Source of the DNA: Pseudomonadota bacterium
GTDB lineage: Bacteria > Pseudomonadota > Alphaproteobacteria > Caulobacterales > Caulobacteraceae
DNA: 37,260 nucleotides
Direction of reading: 5' to 3'
NCBI GenBank assembly: GCA_021816155.1
Contig: JAKAZA010000020.1
Coordinates: 1 to 37,260, forward strand
Below, piece after piece: positions 1 through 9,217 of this stretch. The notes under the pieces are model-generated. The model was not told where the DNA came from, did not search any database, and worked only from the letters and a program-made list of their open reading frames with translations. Position numbers and translations under genes: made by a program. Numbering within the stretch: position 1 is the first letter of the stretch; every line of letters begins with the position of its first letter.

Positions 1-719
1 GCCGAGTCGGTCTTGTTTACATGCTGGCCGCCGGCGCCGGACGATCGGTAGGTGTCGATGCGGAGGTCCGCCTCGTTGACCTCGATGTCGACGTCCTCGG
101 GCTCTGGCAGCACGGCCACCGTGGCCGCGGACGTGTGGATACGGCCCTGCGACTCGGTCGCGGGCACGCGCTGCACGCGGTGCACGCCGCTTTCGAATTT
201 CAGGCGGCCGAACACGCCTTCGCCCTCGATCGAGGCGATGATCTCCTTGTAGCCACCCATTTCGCCTTCGGAGGCGCTTTCGACCTCCACCTTCCAGCCG
301 CGGCTCTGGGCGTAGCGCTGGTACATGCGGAAGAGGTCGCCGGCGAACAGCGCCGCCTCGTCGCCGCCGGTCCCGGCGCGCACCTCGAGGATGGCCGAGG
401 CGTTCTCGTCGGCGTCGCGCGGCGCGAGCAGCAGGGCGACCTCCCGCTCCAGATCCGGCAGCCGGGCATCGAGCGTTTGCATCTCGTCCTGGGCCAAGTC
501 CACGAGACCCGGGTCGCCGGATTGAAGCATTTCCTCGGCTTCCCGCCTTTCGGTCCAGGCTCGCTCAAGTGTCTCTACGGCCTCCGCCACAGGCCTCAGT
601 TCTGCGTGCTCCTTCGCCAGGCGCACGAGCTCGGCGCCGTCCGTGGCCGCGGACATGCGCGCCTCCACCTCCTGGAAGCGGTTCAGAACCTGGTCGAGCC
701 TCGCCCTGGGCAAGCGCAA
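1..719 (-). CDS. prfA: Peptide chain release factor 1, 5' part of gene (C-terminus outside window)
   Basis: Class I release factor that recognises UAA and UAG in the ribosomal A site and triggers peptidyl-tRNA hydrolysis in the cytoplasm. The minus-strand frame begins [20 protein letters not shown] and runs without a stop to the window edge. It includes the [16 protein letters not shown] segment of domain 2 and the catalytic GGQ at residues 230-232 in the context [16 protein letters not shown] chose a TTG start at 719 because translation from there matches the usual N-terminus of the family; no ATG lies upstream before an in-frame stop. The gene is cut by the window after about 239 codons, so roughly the last third is missing. 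It is divergent from the glycosyltransferase at 821. Identity is secure; the exact start is less so. Confidence 0.95.
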   Translation of the reverse strand, partial: MRLPRARLDQVLNRFQEVEARMSAATDGAELVRLAKEHAELRPVAEAVETLERAWTERREAEEMLQSGDPGLVDLAQDEMQTLDARLPDLEREVALLLAPRDADENASAILEVRAGTGGDEAALFAGDLFRMYQRYAQSRGWKVEVESASEGEMGGYKEIIASIEGEGVFGRLKFESGVHRVQRVPATESQGRIHTSAATVAVLPEPEDVDIEVNEADLRIDTYRSSGAGGQHVNKTDS

Positions 720-820
720 TTGAGAACCCCGAAGCAGCGTTACCCGGAATTAAAGGACCGCTCCTCTAGCTTTAAGCAGCGCTCGCGTCACGCGGGCGCA
801 GTCGCCCGCTCAATCGGCCC

Positions 821-1852
821 ATGCTGTCGCTTCTCGAACGCCGCTCCCTCGCCCCCGCCGCCTACCTCCGGCTCGCTGACGATCAGCCGGCGGCGCCGCG
901 CGCGGCGGCCGGCGGCGCGCCGACCGTCAGCATCGCCATCCCCACGCAGCGGAGGCCCGATGGCCTGGCGGCGGCCGCACGGTCGACCTTCCGCCAGGAG
1001 GGGGTGGACCCGCGCCGCCTCGAGCTGGTCATCGTCGACAACGATGCGGTCCCCTCGGCCCGGCAGATCGCCGAGGCGCTCGCCGTCGAGGCGCCCTTCC
1101 CGGTCCGCTATGTCCATGAGGGCGCGCCTGGCGTCGCCAACGCCCGCAATGCGGCCGTGGCGGCCGCGACTGGCGATCTGATCGCCTTCATCGACGACGA
1201 CGAGGAGGCCGCTCCCGGCTGGCTTGCGGCGCTGATCGAGACGCAGGCGGTCTGCGACGCCGACGTTGTGTTCGGCCCGGTGCGGGCGCGCGCGCCCGCC
1301 GGCGTCGTCGCGCACCGGCGCTACCTGGTCCAGTTCTTCTCGCGCGAGGGGCCGGACGCCGCGGGGATCATCGCCCATTCCTACGGCTGCGGCGACAGCC
1401 TGATCCGCCGCGCCGCACTGCCCGACCCCGCGCGGCCGTTCTCGCCCGAGCGCAACCAGGTCGGCGGGGAGGACGACCACCTGTTCGGCGAGATGCGTCG
1501 CGCCGGCGCGCGCTTCGCCTGGAATCCAGCGGCGCTGGTCTACGAGGATCCGGGCGCCGCCCGCCTGACGCTGGACTACGCGCTGGCGCGCGCCTTCGCC
1601 TTCGGCCAGGGTCCCACCTACGAGTGCGCCACATCGAGGCCGCCCGACTGGCCGGGCGTCGCCCGCTGGATGGCGATCGGGGCGGGCCAGACCCTGGTCT
1701 ACGGCGCGCTGGCGGCGGTCCTCTGGGCGATCCGAGCGCCGGACCGCGCCTTCATGTTCGACCGCGTCGCGCGCGGAGCCGGCAAAGTGCTCTTCGGCGG
1801 GCCGTTCGCGCGGAAGTTCTACGGCCTGAGCCGGGGGACACAGACGGTCTGA
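821..1852 (+). CDS. Glycosyltransferase family 2 protein
   Basis: A 343-residue GT-A fold glycosyltransferase, probably moving a sugar from a nucleotide donor to a polysaccharide or other surface acceptor. The nucleotide-binding start TVSIAIPTQRRPDGL lies near residues 35-49. The metal-binding FIDDDEEAAPGW is at 123-134 (DDD 125-127), and a downstream acidic GGEDDHLF at 215-222 sits where the catalytic base loop is expected. The C-terminal 60 residues include a hydrophobic stretch (GQTLVYGALAAVLWAI), so it may touch the membrane. The ATG at 821 has no obvious Shine-Dalgarno. It stands alone between prfA (divergent) and a CHRD gene. Donor and acceptor cannot be told from sequence. Confidence 0.85.
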   Translation: MLSLLERRSLAPAAYLRLADDQPAAPRAAAGGAPTVSIAIPTQRRPDGLAAAARSTFRQEGVDPRRLELVIVDNDAVPSARQIAEALAVEAPFPVRYVHEGAPGVANARNAAVAAATGDLIAFIDDDEEAAPGWLAALIETQAVCDADVVFGPVRARAPAGVVAHRRYLVQFFSREGPDAAGIIAHSYGCGDSLIRRAALPDPARPFSPERNQVGGEDDHLFGEMRRAGARFAWNPAALVYEDPGAARLTLDYALARAFAFGQGPTYECATSRPPDWPGVARWMAIGAGQTLVYGALAAVLWAIRAPDRAFMFDRVARGAGKVLFGGPFARKFYGLSRGTQTV

Positions 1853-1990
1853 CGGCCCTTGCTGCGGCCTCGAGGACTCGCGCACCCCGCGGCGCGGCCG
1901 AGGCCGCCGTTTGGCGTTCGACGGAACGCGTCATAGTCTGCCGCGTTGGGGGACTCGGGGCCAAGGCCGGGGTTTCAGGAAGGAACTACC

Positions 1991-2419
1991 ATGCAAGCTA
2001 AGTGGATCGGCGCCGCGGCGGCGCTCGCGGTCCTGGTCGGCGGGGCGGCGCACGCCGGCACGCTGCGGTTCGAGGCGACGCTGAAGGGCTCGTCCGAGAC
2101 GCCGCCCAACGCGACCACCGGGACGGGCCATCTGGCGGCGACGCTCGACACCACCTCGCGGATGTTCACCTACAAGGTCAGCTATTCTGGCCTGACCGGC
2201 GCGGTCACCATGGCCCATTTCCACAAGGGCGCCGTTGGTGTGTCGGGCCCGCCGGTGCTGCCGGTGCCGAAGTCGGCGCTTGGCGATCCGATCGGCGGCG
2301 AGGCCACTCTCACCGCGGCCCAGGTCAGCGATCTCGAAGCCGGCAAGTGGTACTTCAACATCCACACCGCCGCGCACCCTGGCGGGGAGGTGCGCGGGCA
2401 GGTCGAGGAAGTGCGCTGA
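1991..2419 (+). CDS. Secreted CHRD-domain protein
   Basis: A 142-residue exported protein of unknown role made almost entirely of one CHRD domain, a beta-sandwich fold first defined in chordin and common in bacterial secreted proteins. Residues 1-22 form a signal peptide (WIGAAAALAVLVGGAAHA, AHA-G cleavage). Family hallmarks are LKGSSETPPNATTGTGHL, MAHFHKGAVGVSGPPV and the closing WYFNIHTAAHPGGEVRGQV. I chose the ATG at 1991 rather than an upstream in-frame ATG at 1946 because AGGAAGGA at 1977-1984 is a good ribosome-binding site and the signal peptide starts here. A 14-bp hairpin follows directly. No partner gene indicates a function. Confidence 0.85.
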   Translation: MQAKWIGAAAALAVLVGGAAHAGTLRFEATLKGSSETPPNATTGTGHLAATLDTTSRMFTYKVSYSGLTGAVTMAHFHKGAVGVSGPPVLPVPKSALGDPIGGEATLTAAQVSDLEAGKWYFNIHTAAHPGGEVRGQVEEVR

Positions 2420-2425
2420 GGCGAT

Positions 2426-2457
2426 CCCCTCCCCTCGTGAGGCCACGAGGGGAGGGG
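2426..2457. terminator. Perfect 14-bp hairpin between convergent genes
   Basis: The left arm 2426-2439 (CCCCTCCCCTCGTG) pairs without mismatch with 2444-2457 (CACGAGGGGAGGGG) around the four-base loop AGGC. It lies between the stop of the CHRD gene (2419) and the stop of the thiolase gene (2466), so it could end transcription from both sides. There is no T-tract, so termination is inferred from position and stem stability. The CCCCTCCCC arms also resemble dispersed palindromic elements of this bacterial group. Confidence 0.6.
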
Positions 2458-2465
2458 GCGCCGCG

Positions 2466-3641
2466 TTACAGCGCTTCGACGATGGTGACGTTGGCGAGTC
2501 CGCCGCCTTCGCACATCGTCTGCAGGCCCCACTTCTTGCCGCGCGCCTTGAGCGCATAGACCAGCGTGGCCATCAGCTTCGTACCCGAGGCGCCCAGCGG
2601 GTGGCCAAGCGCGATGGCGCCGCCGTTCACGTTGAGCCGGGCAGGGTCCGCGTGGTTGTACTGCAGCCACGCCACGGGCACCGAGCCGAACGCTTCGTTG
2701 ACCTCGAAGAGGTCGATGTCGTCGACGCTCATCCCGGCCTTCTTCAGCGCCCGCTCGGTCGCCTGCAGCGGCGTCTCGAGCATGATCACGGGATCGCCGC
2801 CGTAGACCGACAGATGATGGATGCGGGCCAGCGGCGTCAGGCCGTGCTCCTTCAGCGCCCGCTCGGACGCCACCATCACCGCCGAGGCGCCGTCGCAGAT
2901 CTGGCTGGAGCTCGCGGCGGTGATCCGGCCGCCTTCGCGCAGCAGCTTCACGGCCTTGATCGCCTCCAGCGAGGCGTCGAAACGGATGCCCTCGTCCACC
3001 GTGTGGAGACTCTCGTTCCCGTCGGCGTCCTTGATCTTGACGGCGGTGATCTCTCCCTTGAACGCGCCCGCTTGCGTCGCGGCGATGGCGCGCTGGTGGC
3101 TGCCGTAGGCGTACTCGTCGATCTGATCCTTGGTCAGCTTGTACTTCTCGGCGACCATCTCGGCCCCCACGAACTGGCTGAACTGGATGTTGGGATAGCG
3201 GTCTTCCATCCGCGGGCTCTTGGGGTTGCCGAAGCCGTTCTGGGACGGAAGCGCCACCGAGAGGCCCATCGGCACGCGGCTCATGCTTTCGACGCCCGAG
3301 GCGATGACGATGTCCTGGGTGCCGCTCATGACGGCTTGCGCCGCGAACTGCAGCGCCTGCTGCGAGGAGCCGCACTGACGGTCGACGCTGGTGGCCGGCA
3401 CGCTCTCGGGCATGCGCGAGGCGAGAACGGCGTTGCGCGCCACATTGAGCGACTGCTCGCCCACCTGGCCGACGCAGCCCATGACCACGTCGTCGACCCT
3501 GGCCGGGTCAACGCCGGTGCGGTCCAGGATGGAGTCGAGCACGGCGGCGCCGAGGTCGATGGGATGCCATGCGGCGAGCTTGCCGCCCTTGCGGCCTCCG
3601 GCGGTGCGTGTGGCGGCCACGATATATGCGGCTTCGGCCAT
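2466..3641 (-). CDS. Acetyl-CoA C-acyltransferase (thiolase)
   Basis: A 391-residue thiolase that cleaves 3-ketoacyl-CoA with CoA (last step of beta-oxidation) or condenses acetyl-CoA units; cytoplasmic. The acyl-accepting cysteine is Cys90 in DRQCGSSQQA. The active-site histidine is His347 in NVNGGAIALGHPLGASG, and the second cysteine is Cys377 in CEGGG, where most thiolases have CIGGG. Length is normal for the family. It is the last gene of a minus-strand run containing a CYP153 P450 and a GMC oxidoreductase, which would fit fatty-acid catabolism after terminal oxidation. An 87-bp gap separates it from the upstream gene, so it may have its own promoter. Biosynthetic or degradative direction cannot be settled from sequence. 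Confidence 0.93.
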   Translation of the reverse strand: MAEAAYIVAATRTAGGRKGGKLAAWHPIDLGAAVLDSILDRTGVDPARVDDVVMGCVGQVGEQSLNVARNAVLASRMPESVPATSVDRQCGSSQQALQFAAQAVMSGTQDIVIASGVESMSRVPMGLSVALPSQNGFGNPKSPRMEDRYPNIQFSQFVGAEMVAEKYKLTKDQIDEYAYGSHQRAIAATQAGAFKGEITAVKIKDADGNESLHTVDEGIRFDASLEAIKAVKLLREGGRITAASSSQICDGASAVMVASERALKEHGLTPLARIHHLSVYGGDPVIMLETPLQATERALKKAGMSVDDIDLFEVNEAFGSVPVAWLQYNHADPARLNVNGGAIALGHPLGASGTKLMATLVYALKARGKKWGLQTMCEGGGLANVTIVEAL

Positions 3642-3728
3642 GGTCTTTCAGTCTCCTGGGGAGGGGGAAGAATGGATGCGCGCCGTTAGCACCGCGACGC
3701 CGCGTCAGCCAAACGAGAATGACGCGCG

Positions 3729-5144
3729 TCAGACGCCGGCGGCCCGCACGCGCCTCCATGCCCTGACCATCGCGTCCGCCGTCTCGTCCGCCGCTGCTTC
3801 CGTGGTGGCCGCGGAGGTCACCGACACGCGCATCACCCAGCGGCCGCGCCATTCGGCCCCGCCGACGAACGCGACCGCTTCGTCCTGCACCGCGCGGATC
3901 ACCGCCAGCGTCAGCCGGTCGCCCGCCGCGTCGCCCGCATCCGCGCCGAAGCGGATCATGAACTGATTGAGCGCCAGGGGCGCGACCAGCGCCGCGCCCG
4001 GCTCGGCGGCGATGGCGGCCGCCACCCTGGCTGCGAGCCGGCAGCTGCGCTCGATCAGGGCGGCGATCCCCTCGCGCCCGAGCCGGCGGATCATGGCCCA
4101 GGTCGGGAACCCTCGGGCCCGGCGGGAGAGTTCCAGGACGTACGCCGACGGGTCGCGCTCGGCGCCCTCGGCGGGCGGCAGGTAGCTCGCGGTGATCGAC
4201 ATCGCGCGGCGGTGGGCCTCCGCGTCGCGCACGATCGCGTAGCCGCAGTCGTACGGCGTCTGCAGCCATTTGTGGCCGTCGACCGCCCATGAGTCGGCGG
4301 CCTCGACGCCGGCGGTCTGGTCGGCGAACGCGGGGCAGGCTTGCGCCCACAGTCCGAACGCCCCATCGACGTGCAGCCAGGCGCCGGCCGCCGCAGCTAT
4401 CGGCGCCAGGACGGCGAACGGGTCGGACGCGCCAGTGTTGATCTGACCGGCCTGGGCGATCGCGATCGTCGGCCCCGCCGGCGCCGTTCTCAGGGCCCGC
4501 TCGAACGCCGCCGGGCGCATGCGGCCCACTTCGTCGGTCTCGACCACCGTCACGCGCCGCGCCCCGAGGCCGAGGCACTTCAGGCCGGTGAAGACCGTGG
4601 CGTGGGCGTCGGCGCCGATCAGCACGTGCGCCGGCGGCGCGCCGAACAAGCCGTCCGCCTCGACGTCCCAGCCCACGCGACGCAGCACCTCGCCGCGGGC
4701 GGCCGCCAGGCAGACCAGATTCGCGACCGTCGCGCCGGTCACGAAACCGATCGAGGCCGTGGGCGGCAGGCGGAGCAGGTCGAGCAGCCACCCCGCGGCG
4801 ACCGCCTCGACCGCCGAGGCCGCTGGGGCGGCCACCAGGTTGCCCGCGTTCTGGCCCCAGATCGAGGTCAGCCAGTCGGCCGCGACGCCCGTCGGGTCGG
4901 AGCCGCCAATCACCCAACCGAAGAAGCGACGCCCGGTGGTCGCGCGAATGCCGGGCGTGGCCAGCCGCGCCAGCTCGTCGATGACCGCGCGGCCCTCGGC
5001 GCCGCGCTCCGGCGTCGGGCGAGCGAACGCGGCGAGCATCGTGTGGTAATCGGCGACCAGGGTGCGCTCGGCGTCGAGCGTTTCCGCCCGGTGCGCGATG
5101 GCGACCTTCGCCACCTCCTGCAGCATCGCAAGGTCGTCGTCCAT
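3729..5144 (-). CDS. PLP-dependent decarboxylase / aminotransferase-fold protein (group II decarboxylase family)
   Basis: A 471-residue fold-type I PLP enzyme of the pyridoxal-dependent (aromatic-L-amino-acid / glutamate) decarboxylase family. The cofactor lysine is Lys292 in SWAVDGHKWLQTPYDCG. Asp260 in HVDGAFG should bind the pyridine nitrogen, His181 in DAHATV should stack on the ring, and TGATVAN near 136-142 binds the phosphate. The N-terminal FFGWVIGGSDPTGVAADWL corresponds to the substrate-entry region of the family. Substrate is unknown; the family includes amino-acid decarboxylases, aldehyde synthases and uncharacterised members. It sits 80 bp after an MFS transporter gene on the same strand, so import or export of an amine or amino acid is possible but unproven. 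Confidence 0.85.
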   Translation of the reverse strand: MDDDLAMLQEVAKVAIAHRAETLDAERTLVADYHTMLAAFARPTPERGAEGRAVIDELARLATPGIRATTGRRFFGWVIGGSDPTGVAADWLTSIWGQNAGNLVAAPAASAVEAVAAGWLLDLLRLPPTASIGFVTGATVANLVCLAAARGEVLRRVGWDVEADGLFGAPPAHVLIGADAHATVFTGLKCLGLGARRVTVVETDEVGRMRPAAFERALRTAPAGPTIAIAQAGQINTGASDPFAVLAPIAAAAGAWLHVDGAFGLWAQACPAFADQTAGVEAADSWAVDGHKWLQTPYDCGYAIVRDAEAHRRAMSITASYLPPAEGAERDPSAYVLELSRRARGFPTWAMIRRLGREGIAALIERSCRLAARVAAAIAAEPGAALVAPLALNQFMIRFGADAGDAAGDRLTLAVIRAVQDEAVAFVGGAEWRGRWVMRVSVTSAATTEAAADETADAMVRAWRRVRAAGV

Positions 5145-5224
5145 CTGGCTCTCCCGCCGTTGGAGAGCAGCCTACGCCGCGCCACGCGCGAAGGCTCGCG
5201 CCGTGGAAAGGCGGATCGGGAGGC

Positions 5225-6463
5225 CTACTCCGCCGGCGCCGGCCGTAGCACGGCGTAGCCGCGCTGCGAGGCGCGGCCCGCGCCCAGGGCGAGGAAGATC
5301 GCGGGGGCCACGATCAGCGCGCCGAGCCAGAACGCGCCGTTGATGTTGACCGCCAGCAGCGCCAGGCCCAGCTGCGGCCCGGTCACACGGGCCAGCGCCC
5401 CGGTGGCGTTGTTGAGCCCCATGATCTGGCCCTGGTTGTCCGGGTCGATGCTTCGGCTCATCAGCGCGCCGGAATTCGGGAACGCCACCGACTGCGAGAG
5501 CGCCATCAGCGCCATCAGGACCACGGTGGCGAAGCCGCCGGGTGAGAACGGCTGCAAGGCGGTGCAGATCACCGAGCCGGCCATGCCCACCGCGAGCATC
5601 GTCGCCTCGCCGAAGCGGCGCGACAGCGGGCCCGTCAGCATGAACTGGCAGCATGCTGACACCGCGCCGGTCACGCCGAAGCAGAGACCGACGTCGCTCG
5701 GCTGCCAGTTGAACCGCGCCTGCGCCCAGAGTGCGAAGGTGCTCTCGATGGCGGTGAACGCGACGCCGACCGAGAAGGTCAGCAGCATCAGGCGCGAAAC
5801 CACCGGGTGGCGCGCGGCGTAGCCTAGCATCACCCAGCGGCTCGGCTGGCGTCCGACGTACTGGCGCCGCGCCCGGCTTTCCTTGACGATCAGCGCGATG
5901 CCGATCGCCGAACACGCCGCCAGTCCGGACGACATGAGCAGCGGCAGGTGGTACCCGGCCGGCCCGGCGCCCGGCTTGGCCAGCATGCCGCCGACGAAGG
6001 GGCCGAGGATGAATCCGAGGTTGTAGGCCGCTCCGAGCTTGGCCATCCGCCCTGCGCGCAGGTCCACGGGCGTCACGTCGGCGATGTAGCCCTGCACCAC
6101 CGAGCCGTTGCCCGCGGCCATGCCGCCCAGCACGCGGATCACGATGGCGAGCCAGATGTTGGGCGCGAAGGCCAGCGCGCCGTAGCAGAGGCAGTTCGCG
6201 GCCACCGTCGAGATCAAGATCGGCTTGCGGCCGACCCGGTCCGAGAGCTTGCCCCAGAACGGCTCGCCCACGAACGAGCCGATGGAATAGGCCGAGAACA
6301 CCAGCCCCACCTGCCACGGTGCGGCGTGGAACGAGCTGGCGTAGAATGTGAGGAACGGCACGATCACGCCGAACCCCAGCATGTTGATGAACATCACCGA
6401 CAGCAGGGTGTAGAGCGCGGCGGCCGACCGCCCGCCCGTCGAAGCATCCGGCTCGGCGGTCAT
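5225..6463 (-). CDS. MFS transporter (TetA-like drug/H+ antiporter group)
   Basis: A 412-residue major facilitator with about 12 hydrophobic segments in the inner membrane. The signature between helices 2 and 3 is clear: GKLSDRVGRKPILIS, preceded by SAYSIGSFVGEPFWG. A second related loop (GPLSRRFGEATML) begins the second half, as in tetracycline-type efflux pumps. I chose the ATG at 6463 (MTAEPDASTGG) over an upstream in-frame ATG at 6499 because the extra residues are not hydrophobic and not typical of the family. It lies between an S9 peptidase gene and a PLP enzyme gene on the same strand. Substrate is unknown; efflux of a small hydrophobic compound is the family's usual role. Confidence 0.88.
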   Translation of the reverse strand: MTAEPDASTGGRSAAALYTLLSVMFINMLGFGVIVPFLTFYASSFHAAPWQVGLVFSAYSIGSFVGEPFWGKLSDRVGRKPILISTVAANCLCYGALAFAPNIWLAIVIRVLGGMAAGNGSVVQGYIADVTPVDLRAGRMAKLGAAYNLGFILGPFVGGMLAKPGAGPAGYHLPLLMSSGLAACSAIGIALIVKESRARRQYVGRQPSRWVMLGYAARHPVVSRLMLLTFSVGVAFTAIESTFALWAQARFNWQPSDVGLCFGVTGAVSACCQFMLTGPLSRRFGEATMLAVGMAGSVICTALQPFSPGGFATVVLMALMALSQSVAFPNSGALMSRSIDPDNQGQIMGLNNATGALARVTGPQLGLALLAVNINGAFWLGALIVAPAIFLALGAGRASQRGYAVLRPAPAE

Positions 6464-6569
6464 GCGGGCGCAGATAGGGTGGATCGGGCTCCGTAGCAAG
6501 GCGGCTCTCCGCCCTGCGGCGGTTGTTCGCAGAACGGTGTGTCGCGGGCGAGACGGGGGGTGCGAAGGC

Positions 6570-8516
6570 TCAGCCGTGCGGCGAGTCCGGTGGGTTCTCT
6601 TTCAGGAGAAAGTTCACCGTGGCGCGAAGCATCTCCAGGCGCGTGTCGCTGCGCGACAGCCAGTGGTCCTCGCCCTTGAGCGTGACCAGGTCGACCTCCT
6701 TGCCGGCGCGGCGCAGGGCGTTGGCCATGATCTGGCTCTGCTCGAACGACACCACCGTGTCGTCCTTGCCGTGGATGATCAGGATCGGGATCGTCGCCCT
6801 TCCGGCCTGCAGGGCCGGCGAGATCGCGGCGAGGCGCGGATCCTCGGCGCCGGTGACGCCCATGTACCGCGCCCAGTACCGCTCGATCCCGACCCCGCTG
6901 CGGCCGCCCGCGCGGCTCTTGTCCCAGTTGATCAGCCTCGCGAGGTCCGAAGGTCCCGACACGTCGACCGCGCAGCGGTAGACGCCCGTGTCGAGCGTCG
7001 CGCCGGCGAGCGCGGCGTAGCCGCCGTAACTCGCGCCGACGATGCACACCCGTTTCGGGTCGACGATGCCCTCCGCGGCGAGGTGACGGACGCCGTCCGA
7101 AAGGTCGGTCTGCATCTTGCGGCCCCACTGGCCGAAGCCGGCGGACAGGAAGTCCCAGCCAAAGCCGTCCGAGCCGCGATAGTTGACCTGCAGCACCGCG
7201 TAGCCGCGCGAGGCCATGGCCTGCGCCCACCAGTCGAAGCCGGGCGCGTCGCGGGCCGCCGGGCCGCCGTGAGGAAACACGACCAGCGGCAGTCCGCGGG
7301 GCTCGCGGCCGCGCGGCAGCGTCAGGTAGCCGCTGAGTTCCAGCCCGTCCGCCGCCTTGAAGCGCAGCGGCGTCACGGGCGAAATGTCGGCAGGCGTCAG
7401 GGCGGGGTAGAGCGGGCCGAGCGTCGCCTTGGTCAAGCCGTGTTCGAGGTCGACCAGCGCGTAGCTTGGGCCGTCAGTCGGCGAGTCGACCCGCAGGACC
7501 ATCACCTTGCGGTCGTCGGACCACGAGGCGAGTTCGACCGCCTCGCCGGGAAAGGCGGCCTGGATCGCTTTCCATTGCGCCTGGAGGCCTGGATCGAAGA
7601 ACTGGTAGATGCGCTCGTCGCCGACCAGTTCGGTCAGCCCGATCAGGCGATGATCCTTGGGATCGTGTATCGGATCGCCTCCGGCGGCGGGTCCCGTGAT
7701 CGGAGCGCCGAGGGCGCCGTCGGGCCCCACCTCGCGCAGCCGCGTGCGACCGTCCTCGAAGATCGAGAGCAGAATCGAGTCCCCGCTGCGCCCGAGACCC
7801 GCAATAGTCGGCGTCTCGATCGCGGCGGTGCGCGTCTGCACGGTGCGCCAGGCGCCCTTCGACCAGAGCTTCAGCTCCCATTGCTGCGAGAGCGCGTCGG
7901 AAGTCGCCATCGCGGCGGCGCCGCCATCCGGGCCTACCTGGTAGTCCACCTCCGATGCGGCGTCGTCCATCACCGGGTACGAATGGTCGGTGTCGAGGTC
8001 GATGCGGAAGAGCGTCGTGTCCGAGTCGTCGCCCACGAAGCGTATCCCCGTGGCGAACAGCACGGGCTTGCCGGCCAGCATGCGGACCGGCGGCAGGCCG
8101 TAGATCATGTTGCCGGCCATTTCCGTGTCGCCGAGCAGGGAATGCATCCGGCCCGTCGCAATGTCGTAGTCAGTTGCGATGGACCACTCGTTGCGATCGG
8201 CCAGGACGCCGAGAATGCCGGACGTCGAGGAGGACATGACTATCAGATGGCGGTTGCCCGCCCACTCGAGGGCGCGGACCTTGGTCCGGCCGATGTTGAC
8301 GCCCCCGACGATGCGGCCCTCCCTGATGTCCTCCACGACGATCTTCCGGGTCTCGCCCTTGACCACGTCGAGGGCCAGCAGATTGCCGGCCGGCGAGATG
8401 GCCGCTTCCTCGATCACCGGCAGGACGCCGTAAGCGGCCAGAGGCGCGGCGGCCAGCGCCGGCGAGCCGAGAGCGGCGGCTGCGAATACGGCCGAGATCG
8501 AACACAGAGGCTTCAT
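6570..8516 (-). CDS. S9 family prolyl-oligopeptidase-like peptidase (alpha/beta hydrolase)
   Basis: A 648-residue exported serine peptidase of the S9C acylaminoacyl/dipeptidyl peptidase type, probably periplasmic. Residues 1-25 form a signal peptide (MKPLCSISAVFAAAALGSPA, cleaved near ALAAA). The central part is a degenerate beta-propeller rich in short DG- and WS-containing blades. The C-terminal third is the catalytic hydrolase: nucleophile near Ser496 in GASYGGYAAL, Asp near 586 in IIHGKDDTVV, and His near 618 in KGEDHWL. The ATG at 8516 is preferred to the in-frame ATG at 8534 because the signal peptide begins there. It follows a TetR gene by 71 bp on the same strand. The peptide substrate is unknown. 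Confidence 0.92.
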   Translation of the reverse strand: MKPLCSISAVFAAAALGSPALAAAPLAAYGVLPVIEEAAISPAGNLLALDVVKGETRKIVVEDIREGRIVGGVNIGRTKVRALEWAGNRHLIVMSSSTSGILGVLADRNEWSIATDYDIATGRMHSLLGDTEMAGNMIYGLPPVRMLAGKPVLFATGIRFVGDDSDTTLFRIDLDTDHSYPVMDDAASEVDYQVGPDGGAAAMATSDALSQQWELKLWSKGAWRTVQTRTAAIETPTIAGLGRSGDSILLSIFEDGRTRLREVGPDGALGAPITGPAAGGDPIHDPKDHRLIGLTELVGDERIYQFFDPGLQAQWKAIQAAFPGEAVELASWSDDRKVMVLRVDSPTDGPSYALVDLEHGLTKATLGPLYPALTPADISPVTPLRFKAADGLELSGYLTLPRGREPRGLPLVVFPHGGPAARDAPGFDWWAQAMASRGYAVLQVNYRGSDGFGWDFLSAGFGQWGRKMQTDLSDGVRHLAAEGIVDPKRVCIVGASYGGYAALAGATLDTGVYRCAVDVSGPSDLARLINWDKSRAGGRSGVGIERYWARYMGVTGAEDPRLAAISPALQAGRATIPILIIHGKDDTVVSFEQSQIMANALRRAGKEVDLVTLKGEDHWLSRSDTRLEMLRATVNFLLKENPPDSPHG

Positions 8517-8587
8517 GCTCAAGTCGTCCTGCATGCGAGCGTTGCACTACAGCCCGAGATTGTTCAAGGGCGGCCGGTGGCCGGCCG

Positions 8588-9172
8588 TCAGTCCGCGACC
8601 AGCCGCTCGAAAAGCGCCGAGGCGCGCGCGACGAAGATGTCGCGCTCGCGCCCCTCGAGCGGCTCGCCGCGGATCAGCCGCTCGACCAGGAAGCCGATGA
8701 AGGCGGCGGCCAGCACCCGGGCGCGGGCCTCGGCGTCCGGCCCGCCCAGCCAGTCGCGGATGGGCGTAAGGAAGCGCTCCTGCACCGCCACGCTCAGCAG
8801 CGGCGCTGTGGTGGGCGAGGTGGCGGCGCGCAGCAGGAACTGAAAGCCATGCGTGCGCGCGTCGCCGACTCCCGGCCCGTCCGCCATCATGGCGGCGATG
8901 TCGCGCGCGAAGGTTGCGCGGTCCCATTCGACCAGCCGGGGACGGATCGACTCCTTCAGGGCCTCGGTGAACAGGCCCTCCTTGCCGCCGAAGTAGCGCT
9001 TGATCAGCGCCACGTCGACGCCGGCTCCGGCGGCGATGTCGCGCAGCGGCGCGCTGTCGTAGCCTAGACGCGCGAACTGCGTCTTGGCCGCCTCCAGGAT
9101 CGCTGCGCGGGTGGCCGCGGAGTCGCGCCGCCGGGGCGGCGCTGCGCGCGTCAGGGTGGCGGTCTCGTCCAT
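8588..9172 (-). CDS. TetR family transcriptional regulator
   Basis: A 194-residue one-component repressor. The N-terminal DNA-binding domain is typical: RAAILEAAKTQFARLGYDSA, then the helix-turn-helix LRDIAAGAGVDVALIKRYFG and the family signature YFGGKEGLFTEAL (about residues 20-72). The rest is the helical ligand-binding and dimer domain. It lies 45 bp downstream of the CYP153 P450 gene on the same strand and is probably co-transcribed with it. The palindrome GTCAA-N6-TTGAC at 10590-10605, just upstream of the P450, is the natural candidate operator. The inducer would then be the P450 substrate or a product such as a fatty acid, acyl-CoA or alkane; this is inference. Confidence 0.9.
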   Translation of the reverse strand: MDETATLTRAAPPRRRDSAATRAAILEAAKTQFARLGYDSAPLRDIAAGAGVDVALIKRYFGGKEGLFTEALKESIRPRLVEWDRATFARDIAAMMADGPGVGDARTHGFQFLLRAATSPTTAPLLSVAVQERFLTPIRDWLGGPDAEARARVLAAAFIGFLVERLIRGEPLEGRERDIFVARASALFERLVAD

Positions 9173-9217
9173 CGCCGCCGCTCTTAGCGCGCTTTTGGCC
9201 GGCGCGTCAGTATGGCC

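Noticed and set aside
788..1885. A 365-codon minus-strand frame opposite the family 2 glycosyltransferase
   Set aside because: The plus-strand protein has a full set of GT2 motifs; the minus frame is low-complexity Arg/Gly/Ala/Asp-rich.
6462..8843. A 793-codon open frame on the plus strand
   Set aside because: It lies opposite the S9 peptidase and part of the TetR gene, whose catalytic motifs are on the minus strand. The plus-frame protein is Arg/Ala/Gly/His-rich without any motif, as expected for antisense frames in GC-rich DNA.
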